A stretch of DNA of 64,000 bases from Colocasia esculenta (taxonomy: Eukaryota; Streptophyta; Magnoliopsida; Alismatales; Araceae), in NCBI GenBank assembly GCA_014218235.1, contig CM024766.1:22541346-22605345 (forward strand). The letters run 5' to 3'. Every line of letters begins with the position of its first letter. The stretch's first letter is position 1. The notes beneath the pieces are model-generated. The model did no database searches, had not been told where the DNA came from, and was given only the letters and a program-made list of their open reading frames with translations. This document shows positions 10,408 to 20,709 of this stretch, one piece after another. The translations under genes and the position numbers were made by a program.

Positions 10408-10419
10408 GCTCTGATACCA
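10408..10419 (-). other. Primer binding site of the copia element
   Basis: On the minus strand TGGTATCAGAGC lies two bases inside the 5' LTR. It is the standard plant PBS complementary to the 3' end of initiator methionine tRNA, where minus-strand cDNA synthesis starts. Confidence 0.93.
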
Positions 10420-11153
10420 ATTGAAGAGATGCGGAATTCCCTAAATGGTAATCTAGAAGGGGGGGTTGAATAGATTACGGACAATTTAAAAGCTTAACGC
10501 CCTCTTTTTGCAATAGCACAGACAATTAAAGTGTTAGCAAAGATCAGACTATGTGTGGATGTGTGTGAGTGATTGAAAGATGGATAAGCAAGTACTCAAA
10601 CATGTATAAAAGTGTCTTTCCTACCAAACATCTAACGCAAATTCGTGCAAACCACGAGACACGTAGATTTTACGTGGTTCGGAGTACACAACTCGTGTAT
10701 CCTACATCCACGGGCCATACACACGCGCAGAATCACCTGCTTATGAGCTAGTTCACGAACTACAACTCACACACGTGTTTATCTGATGTGAACCCACGAT
10801 CAGATTAACACACACACACGTGTATCAAGCACAACAACCGCTTGAAACACCACACACACACAAGTATGGAATAGAAAGAACAGGGAAGGGTTTGAGAGTT
10901 GAAGAACAAATCCAATAAGCAAACTCTTCCTCTGAACGTCCTCCTGGAGTCCAAGCCTCGACTTTGAGATCAGATGTTGATGTAGATGCTTGAATCCAAG
11001 ACGTTCGGACTTCACCTTCCGCTGCAAGAGTCTTCCGTTCTTGGTTCTGGGCGGTAGGTTGAAGCAGAGCAGCAGAACAAGGCTTCTTGTGAGAACTCTT
11101 TAGGGTTTTTGCTTGGAGGCTGCTTGTGTACGAGATTTGTTGCAAAAGGTTGC

Positions 11154-11161
11154 TTATATAT
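11154..11161 (-). promoter_or_regulatory. Candidate TATA box of the copia 5' LTR
   Basis: The minus strand reads CATATATAAG, a good TATA box, about 90 bp downstream (in element direction) of the palindrome cluster at 11248-11508. The arrangement fits palindromes as upstream elements, but no transcript start is visible in sequence alone. Confidence 0.45.
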
Positions 11162-11247
11162 GAGTGTTAACATATGGAGAGTCGTACTCCATAGAAACAC
11201 TAAGTTTGGCAACTTGCAAAACTTCCCGTAATATGTTTTCCGCTTGT

Positions 11248-11508
11248 CTGTCGACAGGTCTTGCATCTGCTGTCGACAGGCGAAGACAGCTTGTGAAGAA
11301 CCAGAAGGCTGAAGGCTCTGACTGTGTGCATCTGTCGACAGGTGCTCTGTTGCTGTCGACAGGCGCAGGCCTTCCAGAGCTTTTGATCTTCGGACTGGTT
11401 GCATCTGTCGACAGGGTCACTCCTGCTGTCGACAGGCAATGCCTTGGCAGAACTGGTTGCTTTCTGACTGTTTGTATCTGTCGACAGGTCCTTGCTTGCT
11501 GTCGACAG
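11248..11508. repeat. Cluster of eight paired CTGTCGACAG palindromes in the 5' LTR
   Basis: Perfect sites start at 11248/11270, 11332/11353, 11405/11426 and 11478/11499. Partner spacing is 21-22 bp, about two DNA helical turns. Pair spacing is 84, 73 and 73 bp. Confidence 0.9.
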
Positions 11509-11789
11509 GTACCTTGTCTTTTGACTTTTACTTGATCTTTCAAGCTTGTTTTTGGCACATGTCTTACATGGTATATCTCCTACAAAAGTAAACATAATTA
11601 GTGAGATATTATGAGCATAAAATCAAGCATTGTACCAAGTTGTTATGGCAAGTTATTGTTTGAAGATCTCATGCATTTAAAACTCAATTCACATTGTTTA
11701 TCACTTGTTTGCATTGTACATCATTGCACATCAATGTTCATCATCAAAAACATGTTGTATTGATTAATTAGAATGTGAGAACCCCAACA

Positions 11790-11794
11790 AAAAG
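11790..11794. repeat. Target-site duplication AAAAG, right copy
   Basis: It matches 179-183 and marks the right edge of the copia insertion in the TNP2 exon. Confidence 0.9.
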
Positions 11795-13012
11795 ATATAC
11801 CATACATGTCATTGCGGTATTTTCCCCTCACACCATGACTGCAGAGAATGTATATGTCATCAAAGATCGCTCAACATATGAGATGCATACGGAAAGAGTA
11901 CATCATGAACAAAATGTAATTAGTCATCCTGCAGATGCCGAAGCTTGGAGTCACTTCAACCGTGCTCTTTGTAGTTTCTCAAAAGAGTCACGTAATGTGA
12001 GGCTGGGTTTATGTACTGATGGTTTCAATCCATTTGGAGGTTCAATGACTTCGTACTCCAGCTGGCCAGTTTTTGTGACACCATACAACCTTCTGCTGAA
12101 CATGTGCATGAAACGAGAGCATTTATTTCTATCCCTATTAATCCCTGGTCCAAAAAGTCCTGGAAAAAAACTAGACATATATCTCAGGCCGTTGATTGAA
12201 GAGTTGAATTTGTTATGGATGGATGGAGTTACTATCTATAATGCATCCAGAAAGCAAAATTTCACTATGAAGGCTACATTGATATGCACAATAAGTGACT
12301 TTCCTGCATATGGAATGCTGTCTGACTGGAGCACCTATGGAAAACTAGCATGTCCTTACTATATGGAGAATACCAAATCATTTGTACTTAAGGATGGGGG
12401 CAAGTCTTGTTGGTTTTATTGTCATCGACAATTTCTACCAAGGGAGCTTCCTTTTAAAAGGAAAAAAGATGCATTCTTAAAGAACAAAATTGAAGTGGAA
12501 AAAGCTGATTTTGAATGGTTGTCTAGTCCACATTTAGCGGCAAGGGTACATAACTTACCAGATATAGCACAATTGTCGAGCAGCACAAGACAACTCCCTA
12601 TATTTGCGAAGGCTTAAATCTGGGTCAAAAAAGTATCTTTTGGGAATTTCCTAATTGGTCAACTCTTCTTATACGACACAACCTTGATGTCATCAATGTT
12701 GAGAAGAATGTCTTAGATAATGTGTTCAACACCATTATGGACATAAAAGGCAAACCAAAAGACAATGTGAATGCTCGTTTAGACTTGAAAATACTTTGTA
12801 AACGTCCAGAACTGAAACTTCTTGATAGAAATGGTACAACAATTAAACCAAAAGCAATTTACACCCTTGGAGCTGCACAGATTAAAGAAGTATACTTTTG
12901 GCTAAAACAATTGAGATTTCCATATGACTGTGTGTCCAACATTTCTCGTTGTGTGAATGCAAATGAGGGAAGAATATATGGAATGAAAGGTCATGTTGGC
13001 ATGTGTTTATGA
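11790..13012 (+). pseudogene. CACTA-A TNP2 transposase, main domain
   Basis: This resumes the reading cut at 183 with LRYFPLTP, the start of the tnp2 transposase family domain. A TGA follows at once where relatives have Arg, and the frame then shifts. From about 11900 it is open to 12617 with typical blocks: AWSHFNRAL, RNVRLGLCTDGFNPFG, FVTPYNLLLNMCMKRE, LFLSLLIPGPKSPGK, LIEELNLLWMDGV and SDFPAYGMLSDWSTYGKLACPYYME. After another break, 12635-13012 gives the end of the domain (RHNLDVINVEKNVLDNVFNTIMDIKGK). The catalytic product would cut and join CACTA ends, but at least one nonsense codon and two frameshifts make this copy inactive. Confidence 0.9.
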
Positions 13013-13693
13013 AGAGGTTGCTACCCATTGTATTTCGTGATATGTTGTCGAATCCGATATGGGGAGCAATGACCGAGTTAAGTAAATGTTTCAAGATTTT
13101 ATATGTATCAGAGATCAGGTATGAAGATGTTGAAATTATTGAAAAGAATGTGATCACGACAGTTTGTAATTTGGAAAATATATTTCCACCTGCATTCTTC
13201 GATTCAATAGAGCACCTGCTTATACACCTACTCTATGAGGCTAAAGTAGGAGGGCCAATACAATTTAGATGGATGTATCTATTTAAGATGTAATTTATAT
13301 ATATATATATATATTTATTTATTTATAATTCTACCACATGTGATATGTTTGTCATTATCCTATGAACAATCCTATAGGTGAATGCATGAATTGAAAATGA
13401 AAGTTCACAACAAGGCGAAGATAAAGGGTTCCATTTCCGAGGCGTACATTATGGAAGAAATATTAAATTTTTGTTCGATGTACTTTGAACCCGAGATACA
13501 AACTCTTCGTACTCGACCACCACGTAATGATGATGGGGGAGACTCCATTCAGTCTGATCGGATCTCTATATTTAATCATCTTGGACGTGCGTATGGTCGT
13601 TCTTTGAGTCGGATGCTAAATGGTAGAGAGTTGCACGTCATAGAGAATTATATTCTTTTAAATTGTATTAAGGTTGAATCTTATGTTGCGTAA
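13003..13693 (+). pseudogene. CACTA-A DUF4218 module (two exons)
   Basis: Exon part one (to about 13290) reads HDCHVFMKRLLPIVFRDML through FPPAFFDSIEHLLIHLLYEAKVGGPIQFRWMYLFK, the conserved core of DUF4218, which sits at the C-terminal side of CACTA transposases. An AT-rich intron of about 90 bp follows (13291-13380). Part two (13382-13690) reads KVHNKAKIKGSISEAYIMEEILNFCSMYFEP and ends before a donor-like GTAAGT. Frames remain open within each exon. The role of DUF4218 in transposition is not known. Confidence 0.85.
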
Positions 13694-13788
13694 GTGCTCT
13701 GCTCACGTTACATTATGTCCAAAACTTCATGTTGTTTTTCATTCCATTTATAATGCTCTAATGTTCGTAATACAAAAAATTTGACTCA

Positions 13789-14713
13789 GAATTAATCCAA
13801 AGATGTCCATATCTCACTGACATAAAGGTTGAAAAAGAACGAGAGAAATCATTGGCTTCTTGGCTGTAATATCGTGCAAGCATGATTACCCTTACTTCTC
13901 ATGAGAACAATATCAATTTCTAACTAGTGTGTTTTATATATAGGTTGAAAAAGGTTTCATTGCTAATCAAAGAATTCGAGAGATGAGTTATGGCCCATCG
14001 AAAGTTGCATGTATATATCCAGTATTTATTGTGAATGGATATAGATTTCGCACTAGACAATATGGGCAGAATAAGTCAACGATGAACAACGGGGTATGTG
14101 TGAAAGGAAGTACATATAATGAAAATGAATGTGATTATTATGATATTATTGAGGAGATCTTAGAATTGCAATATCTCAGAGATGACAACCATATATTTTT
14201 GTTTAAGTGTCATTGGTTTGATCCTAATTCTGTTCGAAATGACACAACATATGGGATTGTTAATATCAAACATAAGTCCAAATTGAATACTTATGATCCA
14301 TTGTTTTTGGTTGCACAAGCCCAACATGTCTATTATACAAAGTATCCATCGTCTAAAAATAATGAAAGAAATGATTGGTGGACAGTTTGCAAGGTTAAGA
14401 CAAGGCTTTTCCTAGATTATGAGTTGGATTTGACTGAAACAATGGAGTTAGATGTCAATGTCAAATTCTTTCAATCAGACTTAGCTGATAATGTAGAGTT
14501 GCCTGCTTCTAGTGATGAATCTGTGGAGCCACGTTTTTTTATCTAAAGAGAATGAATTGGAAGATGTCGATCCACAACAAATGAAATACAGTTGGGGGAC
14601 TCCGATGAGGAGGAACATACTAGTGATCAAGATGAATCTGATAATGAAGATGCCAATGCTGAATTTGATATACTCCCAACATCTAAAAAGGAAATGGAGA
14701 ATGCTTATTAGTG
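13789..14713 (+). pseudogene. CACTA-A DUF4216 module and acidic C-terminus
   Basis: A short exon at 13789-13868 encodes the linker (YLTDIKVEKEREKSLASWL) and then meets an in-frame TAA. After an intron ending in AG at 13943, the main exon reads MSYGPSKVACIYPVFIVNGYRFRTRQYGQNKSTMNNGVCVKG, the start of DUF4216, and continues to LFLDYELDLTETMELDVNVKFFQSD. A frameshift near 14540 leads into an acidic tail (SDEEEHTSDQDESDNEDANAEFD) that ends at a stop near 14711. The same exon pattern is present in CACTA-C at 62762-63721. Confidence 0.85.
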
Positions 14714-14804
14714 GTAGACAATTTTACTATAAATTCTAATATTTTACATCTTTCTTTCTATTGTTATTGATTAATATATATGTAATGATTTACTCCTTGA
14801 AGAT

Positions 14805-16755
14805 ATGGTTCGAGGACGACATGCAACTTCTTCAGGTGGGAGGGGAGAGGGTAGTGGGAGGATATCTACTCCCTTTTCTGCACCTCCACCACCGGCACCA
14901 GGTATGCATACTTTGATTTGTATGCATTGCGATATTTATTTAATATAATTCTTTATGTCATTCATTATAGGTTAGGCTGCTTCCACGTTTGCACTACTAG
15001 GTATAGATGTTACTGATCAAAGAAGATGTGTAGTCATTATATACATTGCTTATCTATATTCTATCCTTACAGGACTGACGCCCTCTCCACCTCCACCACG
15101 ACAGTAGGTATGTATACTTTGATTTGTATGCATTGTGGTATTTATCTAATATAATTCTTTATGTCATATTTTTTTAGGTCGGGCTGCCTCCACATCTACA
15201 CTACCAGGTATAAATGTTACTGATAAAAAAAAATGTGTAATCATTATATACATTGATTATATGTATTCTATCCTTACAAGTCTGACGCCCTCTCCATCTC
15301 CACCACCGGTAGCAGGTATGTATACTTTGATTTGTATGAATTGCAGAATTTATTTAATATAATTCTTTATGTCATTCGCTAACGCCCTCTAATTCGTTAT
15401 AGGTATACTTTTGACAATTAGTTTTGTTTATGTTATTTAATTCATATAGTCCATGCTGATGATGAGGCAAGTCATCACGAATGGGAGGGCAATTACGGTG
15501 AGATGATGTAGGCAGTGTGGATAAATGAAGGGTATGTAATGCATTATTTTTGTTATCTATTCATCATTGTGTATTAATATTTTCAATTTCAAGAATAAAA
15601 TAGAGTCTGCCTAAGCATCACAATTTATTTCAAAGACAATTCAAGCACAATTTCCTACCCCCATCCATCGATTTTCTAATTTTTTGATGGATTTATTGTA
15701 TGACATGTTTATGGTATGTGAATTATTCCTTTAAACTAAGTCTCTTTCATTTCTTAGTTTAGTACACTAACTCTTATGTCATTTATTTCTTTTTTTTTAA
15801 ATATGTAGAGGAGTCATCGATTCACAGAGCATTCAGATGAGTCACATGCTAGATTTGCATGGACAACCATTGCAAGAGAAAATTTCAAACATCTTTTGTA
15901 TAATGATCGAAGAAATGCAAAAATAGATTGTGCAAGCACAGATAGGAACCAGTGGAAGGAGCATAGGCCTGTTTGGATGAGAAATAAGTATTGGGTCCAG
16001 CTGTGCGAGATATGGCCAGGGGAGAAATGGAATTAAAATTCTGCCAAAGTAAAGATAAACAGAGTTGTGCATCCCAAGGCAAATGTACACATGAGTGGCT
16101 CTGTCTCTTTTGCAATGCATAAAGCGCGATTGGTAAGCACACTTCTAGATTCTTTAAATTTTATAAATCTAACAATAAACTATTATTTATTTGAAAGATA
16201 GGAAACACACTCAAGCAGCCACCTCAATTTCAAGAACTTTTTGATCAAACTCATAAGAAGAAAGGGGTGGATGATTACATTAGTGAGAAAGCTAAGGAGG
16301 TAGCTGTAAGTTTATACACCAATAGTTTTCATTTCAAAGTATAATGTAGAATTAAGAATATTTTTTTTTTTGCAGGAGTCATATAGTAGAGGAATGGAAG
16401 AGAGGTATGGGGATGATAGTCAGCGTCCAGAGTTAGATCCTAACATTTGGGTTGCAGCTTTTGGGGCACCTAAGAAACGCTATGTGTATGGTTTTGGACA
16501 TAGTTTAGGCACAACTAGGGTGATATCATCATGCTCAAGCTCTGTCTCACATGCGATCTCCCCGTTTACCACACTTGCAGCCCCAGGTGGTTCTTCCAAT
16601 ACCACCCTGACCATGACTCCAGCTCAGTTTAGGGAGATTGTCAACGAGATTGTCTTTTAGAATATCTCACATATCCTCTCTCAGACCATCTTTCAGACGC
16701 TCGCACAACTGGGGTTTCTTGGTGATAGAGCACCTCCTGCACAACAAACTTAGGT
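14805..16755 (+). pseudogene. CACTA-A second gene with a Transposase_24 domain
   Basis: The start MVRGRHATSSGGRG at 14805 matches MVRGGRSRTVATSVGRG of CACTA-C. Exon 1 ends at 14901. Several micro-exons follow, encoding Pro/Ser/Thr-rich pieces (14971-15000, 15073-15107, about 15179-15208, 15281-15315), each between GT and AG. The Transposase_24 region is at about 15845-16135 (HARFAWTTIARENFKHLLYNDRRNAKI through KYWVQLCEIWPGEKWN) and 16202-16300, then 16376-16755 (RPELDPNIWVAAFGAPKKRYVYGFGHSLG). Stops at 16036, 16658 and elsewhere show decay. In the En/Spm family the second protein binds subterminal repeats; that role is inferred here. Confidence 0.78.
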
Positions 16756-16857
16756 GAGTATTTGATTGATTTTTTATTTCTCAACTCTAAATATCATCTT
16801 ATAAAATGCAATAACTTGGGTTTAGAAGGTACAAGACTAAAAATACTTGACTGATCG

Positions 16858-18070
16858 GGTTTGAGAGGTTCAAAATTGAAAATGTAGGTTCAATTAATTT
16901 TTCAATGATTCCAACACGACCGGGAAGGTAAGAGTGACTTGTAGAAATTGACGGAGTCCAAATTGGACTCCCAGTTTGAACTGGGCACTCAATTTCTCAT
17001 TTTCTCAACTAATTTTGTTTAAAATTGGTGAACTTGAGTTTGAGGGTCCAAACTTTAAAACATAGGTCCAATCAATTTATCGATTGTTCCAACATGACTT
17101 GGGGGCTGAAAGTAACCTGTAGAAATTGATGGAGTTCAAATTGGACTCCAGGTTTGATCTCGATGCTCAAATTTATATTTTCTAAAAGAACTTAGTTGAA
17201 AGTCAATAAACACGGGTTTGGGAGGGTCAAAATAAAAAATGTAGGTCCAATTAATTTGTCAATGATTCCAACATGACCAGGAAGGTGAGAGTGACTTGTA
17301 GAAACTGACAGAGTCCAAATTAGACTCTCGGTCTGAATCGGGCACTCAATTTCTCATTTTCTTAACTAGTTTTGTTTAAAATAAGTGAACTTAGGCTTGA
17401 GGGTCCAAAATTTAAAACACAGTCCAATCAGTTTATCGATTGTTCCAACATGACTTTGGGGGTGAAAGTAACTTGTAGAAATTGATGGAGTGTAAATTGG
17501 ACTCTAGGTTTGAGTTTGATGCTCAAATTTATATTTTTTAAAAACTTAGTTTAAAGTCAATAAACATGGGTTTGGGAGGGTCAAAATCCAAAATATAGGT
17601 CCGATTAATTTTTCAATGATTCCAACACGATCGGAAAGGTAAGAGTGACTTGTAGAAACTAACGGAGTCCAAATTAGACTCTCGGTTTGAACTGGGCACT
17701 CAATTTCTCATTTTCATAAATAGTTTTGTTTAAAGTCGATGAACTTGGGTTTGAGGGTTCAAAATTTAAAACACAGGTCCAATCAATTTATCGATTGTTC
17801 CAACACGACTTGGGGGGTGAAAGTAACCCGTAGAAACTGATGGAGTTCAAATTGGACTCCAGGTTTGAGCTCGATGCTCAAATTTATATTTTCTAAAAGA
17901 ACTTAGTTTAAAGTCAATAAACACGGGTTTGGGGGGGGGGGTCAAAATCTAAAATGTAGGTCTGATTAATTTGTCAATGATTCTAGCACAACTGGGAAGG
18001 TGAGAGTGACTTGTAAAAACTGGCGGAGTCCAAATTGGACTATCAATTTGAGCAAAATTCTCAAACTGTC
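16858..18070 (+). repeat. Tandem array of ~178-bp repeats in CACTA-A
   Basis: Seven monomers start near 16858, 17036, 17214, 17392, 17570, 17748 and 17926. They alternate between two types: type A (GGTTTGGGAGGGTCAAAA... with gggcactcaatttctc) and type B (GTTTGAGGGTCC... with gatgctcaaatttatat), so the higher-order unit is a dimer of about 355 bp. The array lies between the second gene and the 3' end. Its reverse complement aligns with the CACTA-C array. Confidence 0.9.
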
Positions 18071-18079
18071 ATTCTTTAA

Positions 18080-18577
18080 ATTATGTTAAGTGAAAAAACA
18101 TCTTGCTTTTAATTTTAAAGGAAAAATTAGTTTATTTATTTAATATTTAATATTTAATTTTTTTTATAAATGATATATACGATCATCCATCGCGAGGCGT
18201 TGGAGGAGACGACGACTTGGACGATACATACATAGAGAATTTATGATTTTGTGATGGGTGTATTGTGGTTTGCTATTTATTTTATTTGTATGATGGATGT
18301 TGTGATTTATGTGATGGATGTGTGATGGGTTTGTATAGATGTTTCTAGCAGTTTGTGTGATGGGATATTGTACTTTGTGTGATGGATATATTGTGGTTCA
18401 TGTGATTTATTATCATTTTTTAGGTGTTTTTTTTGTCATTTATGTTTATTTATATAAAAAAATATTCTAAAATTAGGGACCGAATATATCGGTCACTAGT
18501 CGGTCACTATGTATAGAGACCGATTAGCGGTTGGTTTAGTGGCCGCTAACACAACGACCACATATGGTTAATCGCCT
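18080..18577 (+). other. CACTA-A 3' subterminal zone, truncated
   Basis: No gene. At 18250-18410 there is a loose repeat of TGTGATGGATG-like words. At 18478-18560 there are short inverted copies of GACCGA/TCGGTC and GTCGGTCAC, as in CACTA subterminal regions. The expected TAGTG-type terminus is absent; from 18578 the sequence matches the inside of a gypsy LTR. Confidence 0.6.
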
Positions 18578-20505
18578 TTACTGGTTATACCTTCGCAAGT
18601 CTAGTCTCATTTAAAACTAGTTTCATGATTTTTCGTCACCTGTACATCGAGATTTTGATTTTTAAACCACCTTGTATCAAACCTTGGAAAGCTTGGACCA
18701 CAATCCAAGGCAAGGCCTATTCCTATTCGGGCTCAGGCACAGGACCTGAGAACGCGACGGCCCGATAGGCTGCGATCTCAGGGGTGGATCGTGACTAGGA
18801 ACCTGTCACGTTCTGAACGCGACAGGCACTGTCGTCACGTTCTAGCTGTCTGCCTGACAGACCTGTCGCATTCCTTGACAGATTCTATCGCGTTCTTGAT
18901 GTACCCTATCGCGTTCCTTACAGGAGTACGTCGCCTTCTGAACTTTTGTACATAAACCCTAAATTTTGGTGTTTTTAACTTTCTATAGTGAATATACATC
19001 CTATTTAACTATCTTAAACGTAGTAAAAGAAGATGTATGAACATGGATATGAAATAGTTAATTTAAAAGCCATGCACATGACCTTTTCATATCTATGATT
19101 CTCTTTATCACTTGCACATACTTGTAACCATCCATTATGACTTGACTTGGCATGAAAATATCTCATAATATATCTGGTAACTTACTTCAATAATGTAATT
19201 AAATTACCCTATTTTTAATGGACTTGTCTACGTTTCTCTCGATATTTTGGAATACCGTTACTGATGCTCCACTGTTCTAGAATCCCTCTAGGATGTCGAG
19301 CACTTTGTTTCTATATACACTTTCCCTTGACTTGGACAAACTCTCTGTCGGATATTCCTTCTACCAAACTAGTGAATCCTTGTTCAAGGCCTCCATACGT
19401 CTCCTCTATCCATGGATTCCCACATGGTCGACGAGCCGATTGTCCCCTCAATACCCATAACACTCTTTAGGGATCAGTAAGATCCAAACGGCTTTAGAAT
19501 GCTCTCTCTCTTATCATGAGATCACGTTGGACCTCTGACTACGTGCGTAGCATGGCCATTGGTTGGTTAGTGAATTCTACCTGACTGCCAACACCAAATC
19601 ATGCGTGTTTTGCAACCGTTACTATCGCCTATTTAACGTTGTTTCATGCGTTTTGACCCTAGTTCTCATCTATACTTTATTTGCTCATCTATTCACGTTC
19701 TCTACACTTTCGTCTATTCATCAATTACTCACATCTATTCTTGGTACTCTCTTTGGCCATTTGACTGATTGTCTAAAGATAAACTATATGACTAATGCTT
19801 GGCAATATAAAGGGCCCAGTCTAGTCCTGGGAGGTGCGCCCAAAAGTGCTAGTGCCCGCGAGAGTTAATTGACCAGAGTGTTTGGCATTACACTCAAGTG
19901 CTATCTATCTCGACTATCTAAATGACAATCAAAGTGCTATGCTATACTCAACTCGTTGTGCTATCGTGAACTATATTGTGCTATTTGTGCTATGGCCATC
20001 CTGCTCTTTGTGCTATACTTGATACTTGTGGTATATGAATCATGTTATCATGCTATCACTTGTTTGTCAAAACTTGACTCTTGCTCTTTATAATTAGTTA
20101 CTCTGCTCTTTAGTACATTAATCATGCATGATCATAAGATTTAAGTCCTCCTGGCGTTGTCGCTCACCCTGCATTATTGGATATGTGTTCTCTGGTCAAA
20201 TCGAAGAAGATACCTACCCTCGTGAGGATGGGAATGACCAGGAGTAAAATCAAGAGTACCCTGGCACATTAGTATTATGTTAGAGTCTTAGTTAGTCTTT
20301 ACTTTTCTTCGATGTAATGATGACAAGTGGGCCCTATAGAATGGCTCTGATATTAGTGGTTGCAATAGACATTTGATGAATTATTAACGAAATACATTTG
20401 TTTCAATGTTTATTCTCTGTCCAATGGTTTGATGTCTATTATACGCTCTGTACTCACTTACTTGCAACTGCCTCACGTTCCGATATTCCGCGTCGGCGCG
20501 TGATA
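18578..20505 (+). repeat. Gypsy 5' LTR, lacking its first ~935 bp
   Basis: It matches 26682-28594 at high identity; a few percent differ by eye, including a small indel cluster near 19400-19430. It ends GCGTGATA where the right LTR ends GCGTGACA. Short ORFs such as 19563-19868 are present in both LTRs and are not conserved genes. Confidence 0.9.
18750..18938. repeat. Array of RTCRCGTTC-like 9-mers in the gypsy LTR
   Basis: Related 9-mers occur at 18750 (inverted), 18805, 18815 (inverted), 18834, 18865, 18887, 18908 and 18930, for example GTCACGTTC, ATCGCGTTC and GAACGCGAC. The same array is in the other LTR at 26854-27042. Confidence 0.7.
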
Positions 20506-20511
20506 GTTTTG

Positions 20512-20524
20512 TGGTATCAGAGCC
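20512..20524 (+). other. Primer binding site of the gypsy element
   Basis: TGGTATCAGAGCC, a methionine-tRNA-type PBS, lies six bases after the LTR end. Confidence 0.9.
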
Positions 20525-20709
20525 TAGGTTGTTCTTAAGTATAGGATGATCTAGGTTGACTAGCCTCGACTAGAGTTAGTTATCCTACGTATGTGAGATG
20601 TGGTTAGAACCATGGGTAACTAGTTAAAATGAACCCACACACGCACGAATTAAATTCCACATCAATATCATAACAACAAGTTACTTTTGTAGGAACTTAA
20701 GCAACTAAG

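Larger units (their letters stand above)
184..11789 (-). mobile_element. Ty1-copia LTR retrotransposon, SIRE/Maximus type, nearly complete
   Basis: The element is 11.6 kb and transcribed right to left: 5' LTR (10422-11789), methionine-tRNA-type PBS, gag, protease, integrase, reverse transcriptase, RNase H, an extra two-part ORF, a purine tract and the 3' LTR (184-1552). LTRs run TG...CA and the flanks are AAAAG duplications. Long LTRs, a large gag with two zinc knuckles and a coiled coil, and an extra ORF between RNase H and the 3' LTR are known for the SIRE/Maximus lineage. Three frameshifts (in gag, at gag-pol, and in RT) and one stop in the extra ORF make it non-functional as written; some could be assembly errors. 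By eye the LTRs differ by about 25 substitutions and two small indels, so the insertion is young. Confidence 0.95.
10422..11789 (-). repeat. Copia 5' LTR (right copy)
   Basis: The 1368-bp repeat matches 184-1552. It would carry the promoter of the element on the minus strand. All eight palindromes are intact here. The short ORFs inside it are shared with the other LTR and show no coding constraint. Confidence 0.95.
1..18577 (+). mobile_element. CACTA-A: CACTA (En/Spm) DNA transposon, plus strand, 5' end outside the window
   Basis: The parts lie in the usual CACTA order: TNP2 transposase (1-183, resuming at 11790), DUF4218, DUF4216, a second gene with a Transposase_24 domain, a tandem array, and an AT-rich 3' zone with GGTCAC/GACCGA subterminal motifs near 18478-18560. 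The 5' terminus lies left of the window. The 3' CACTA terminus is missing, because the sequence changes at about 18577 into the inside of a gypsy LTR. All genes have stops or frameshifts, so the copy is dead. The copia element at 184-11789 is a later insertion inside it. Confidence 0.85.

Noticed and set aside
10408..10424. tRNA gene fragment
   Set aside because: The tRNA-like match is only the 12-base primer binding site. The same holds for 20512-20524 and 23234-23244.
19563..19868. A 101-codon ORF found almost identically at 27652-27957
   Set aside because: The identity comes from the two gypsy LTRs, and the reading frame resembles no known protein.
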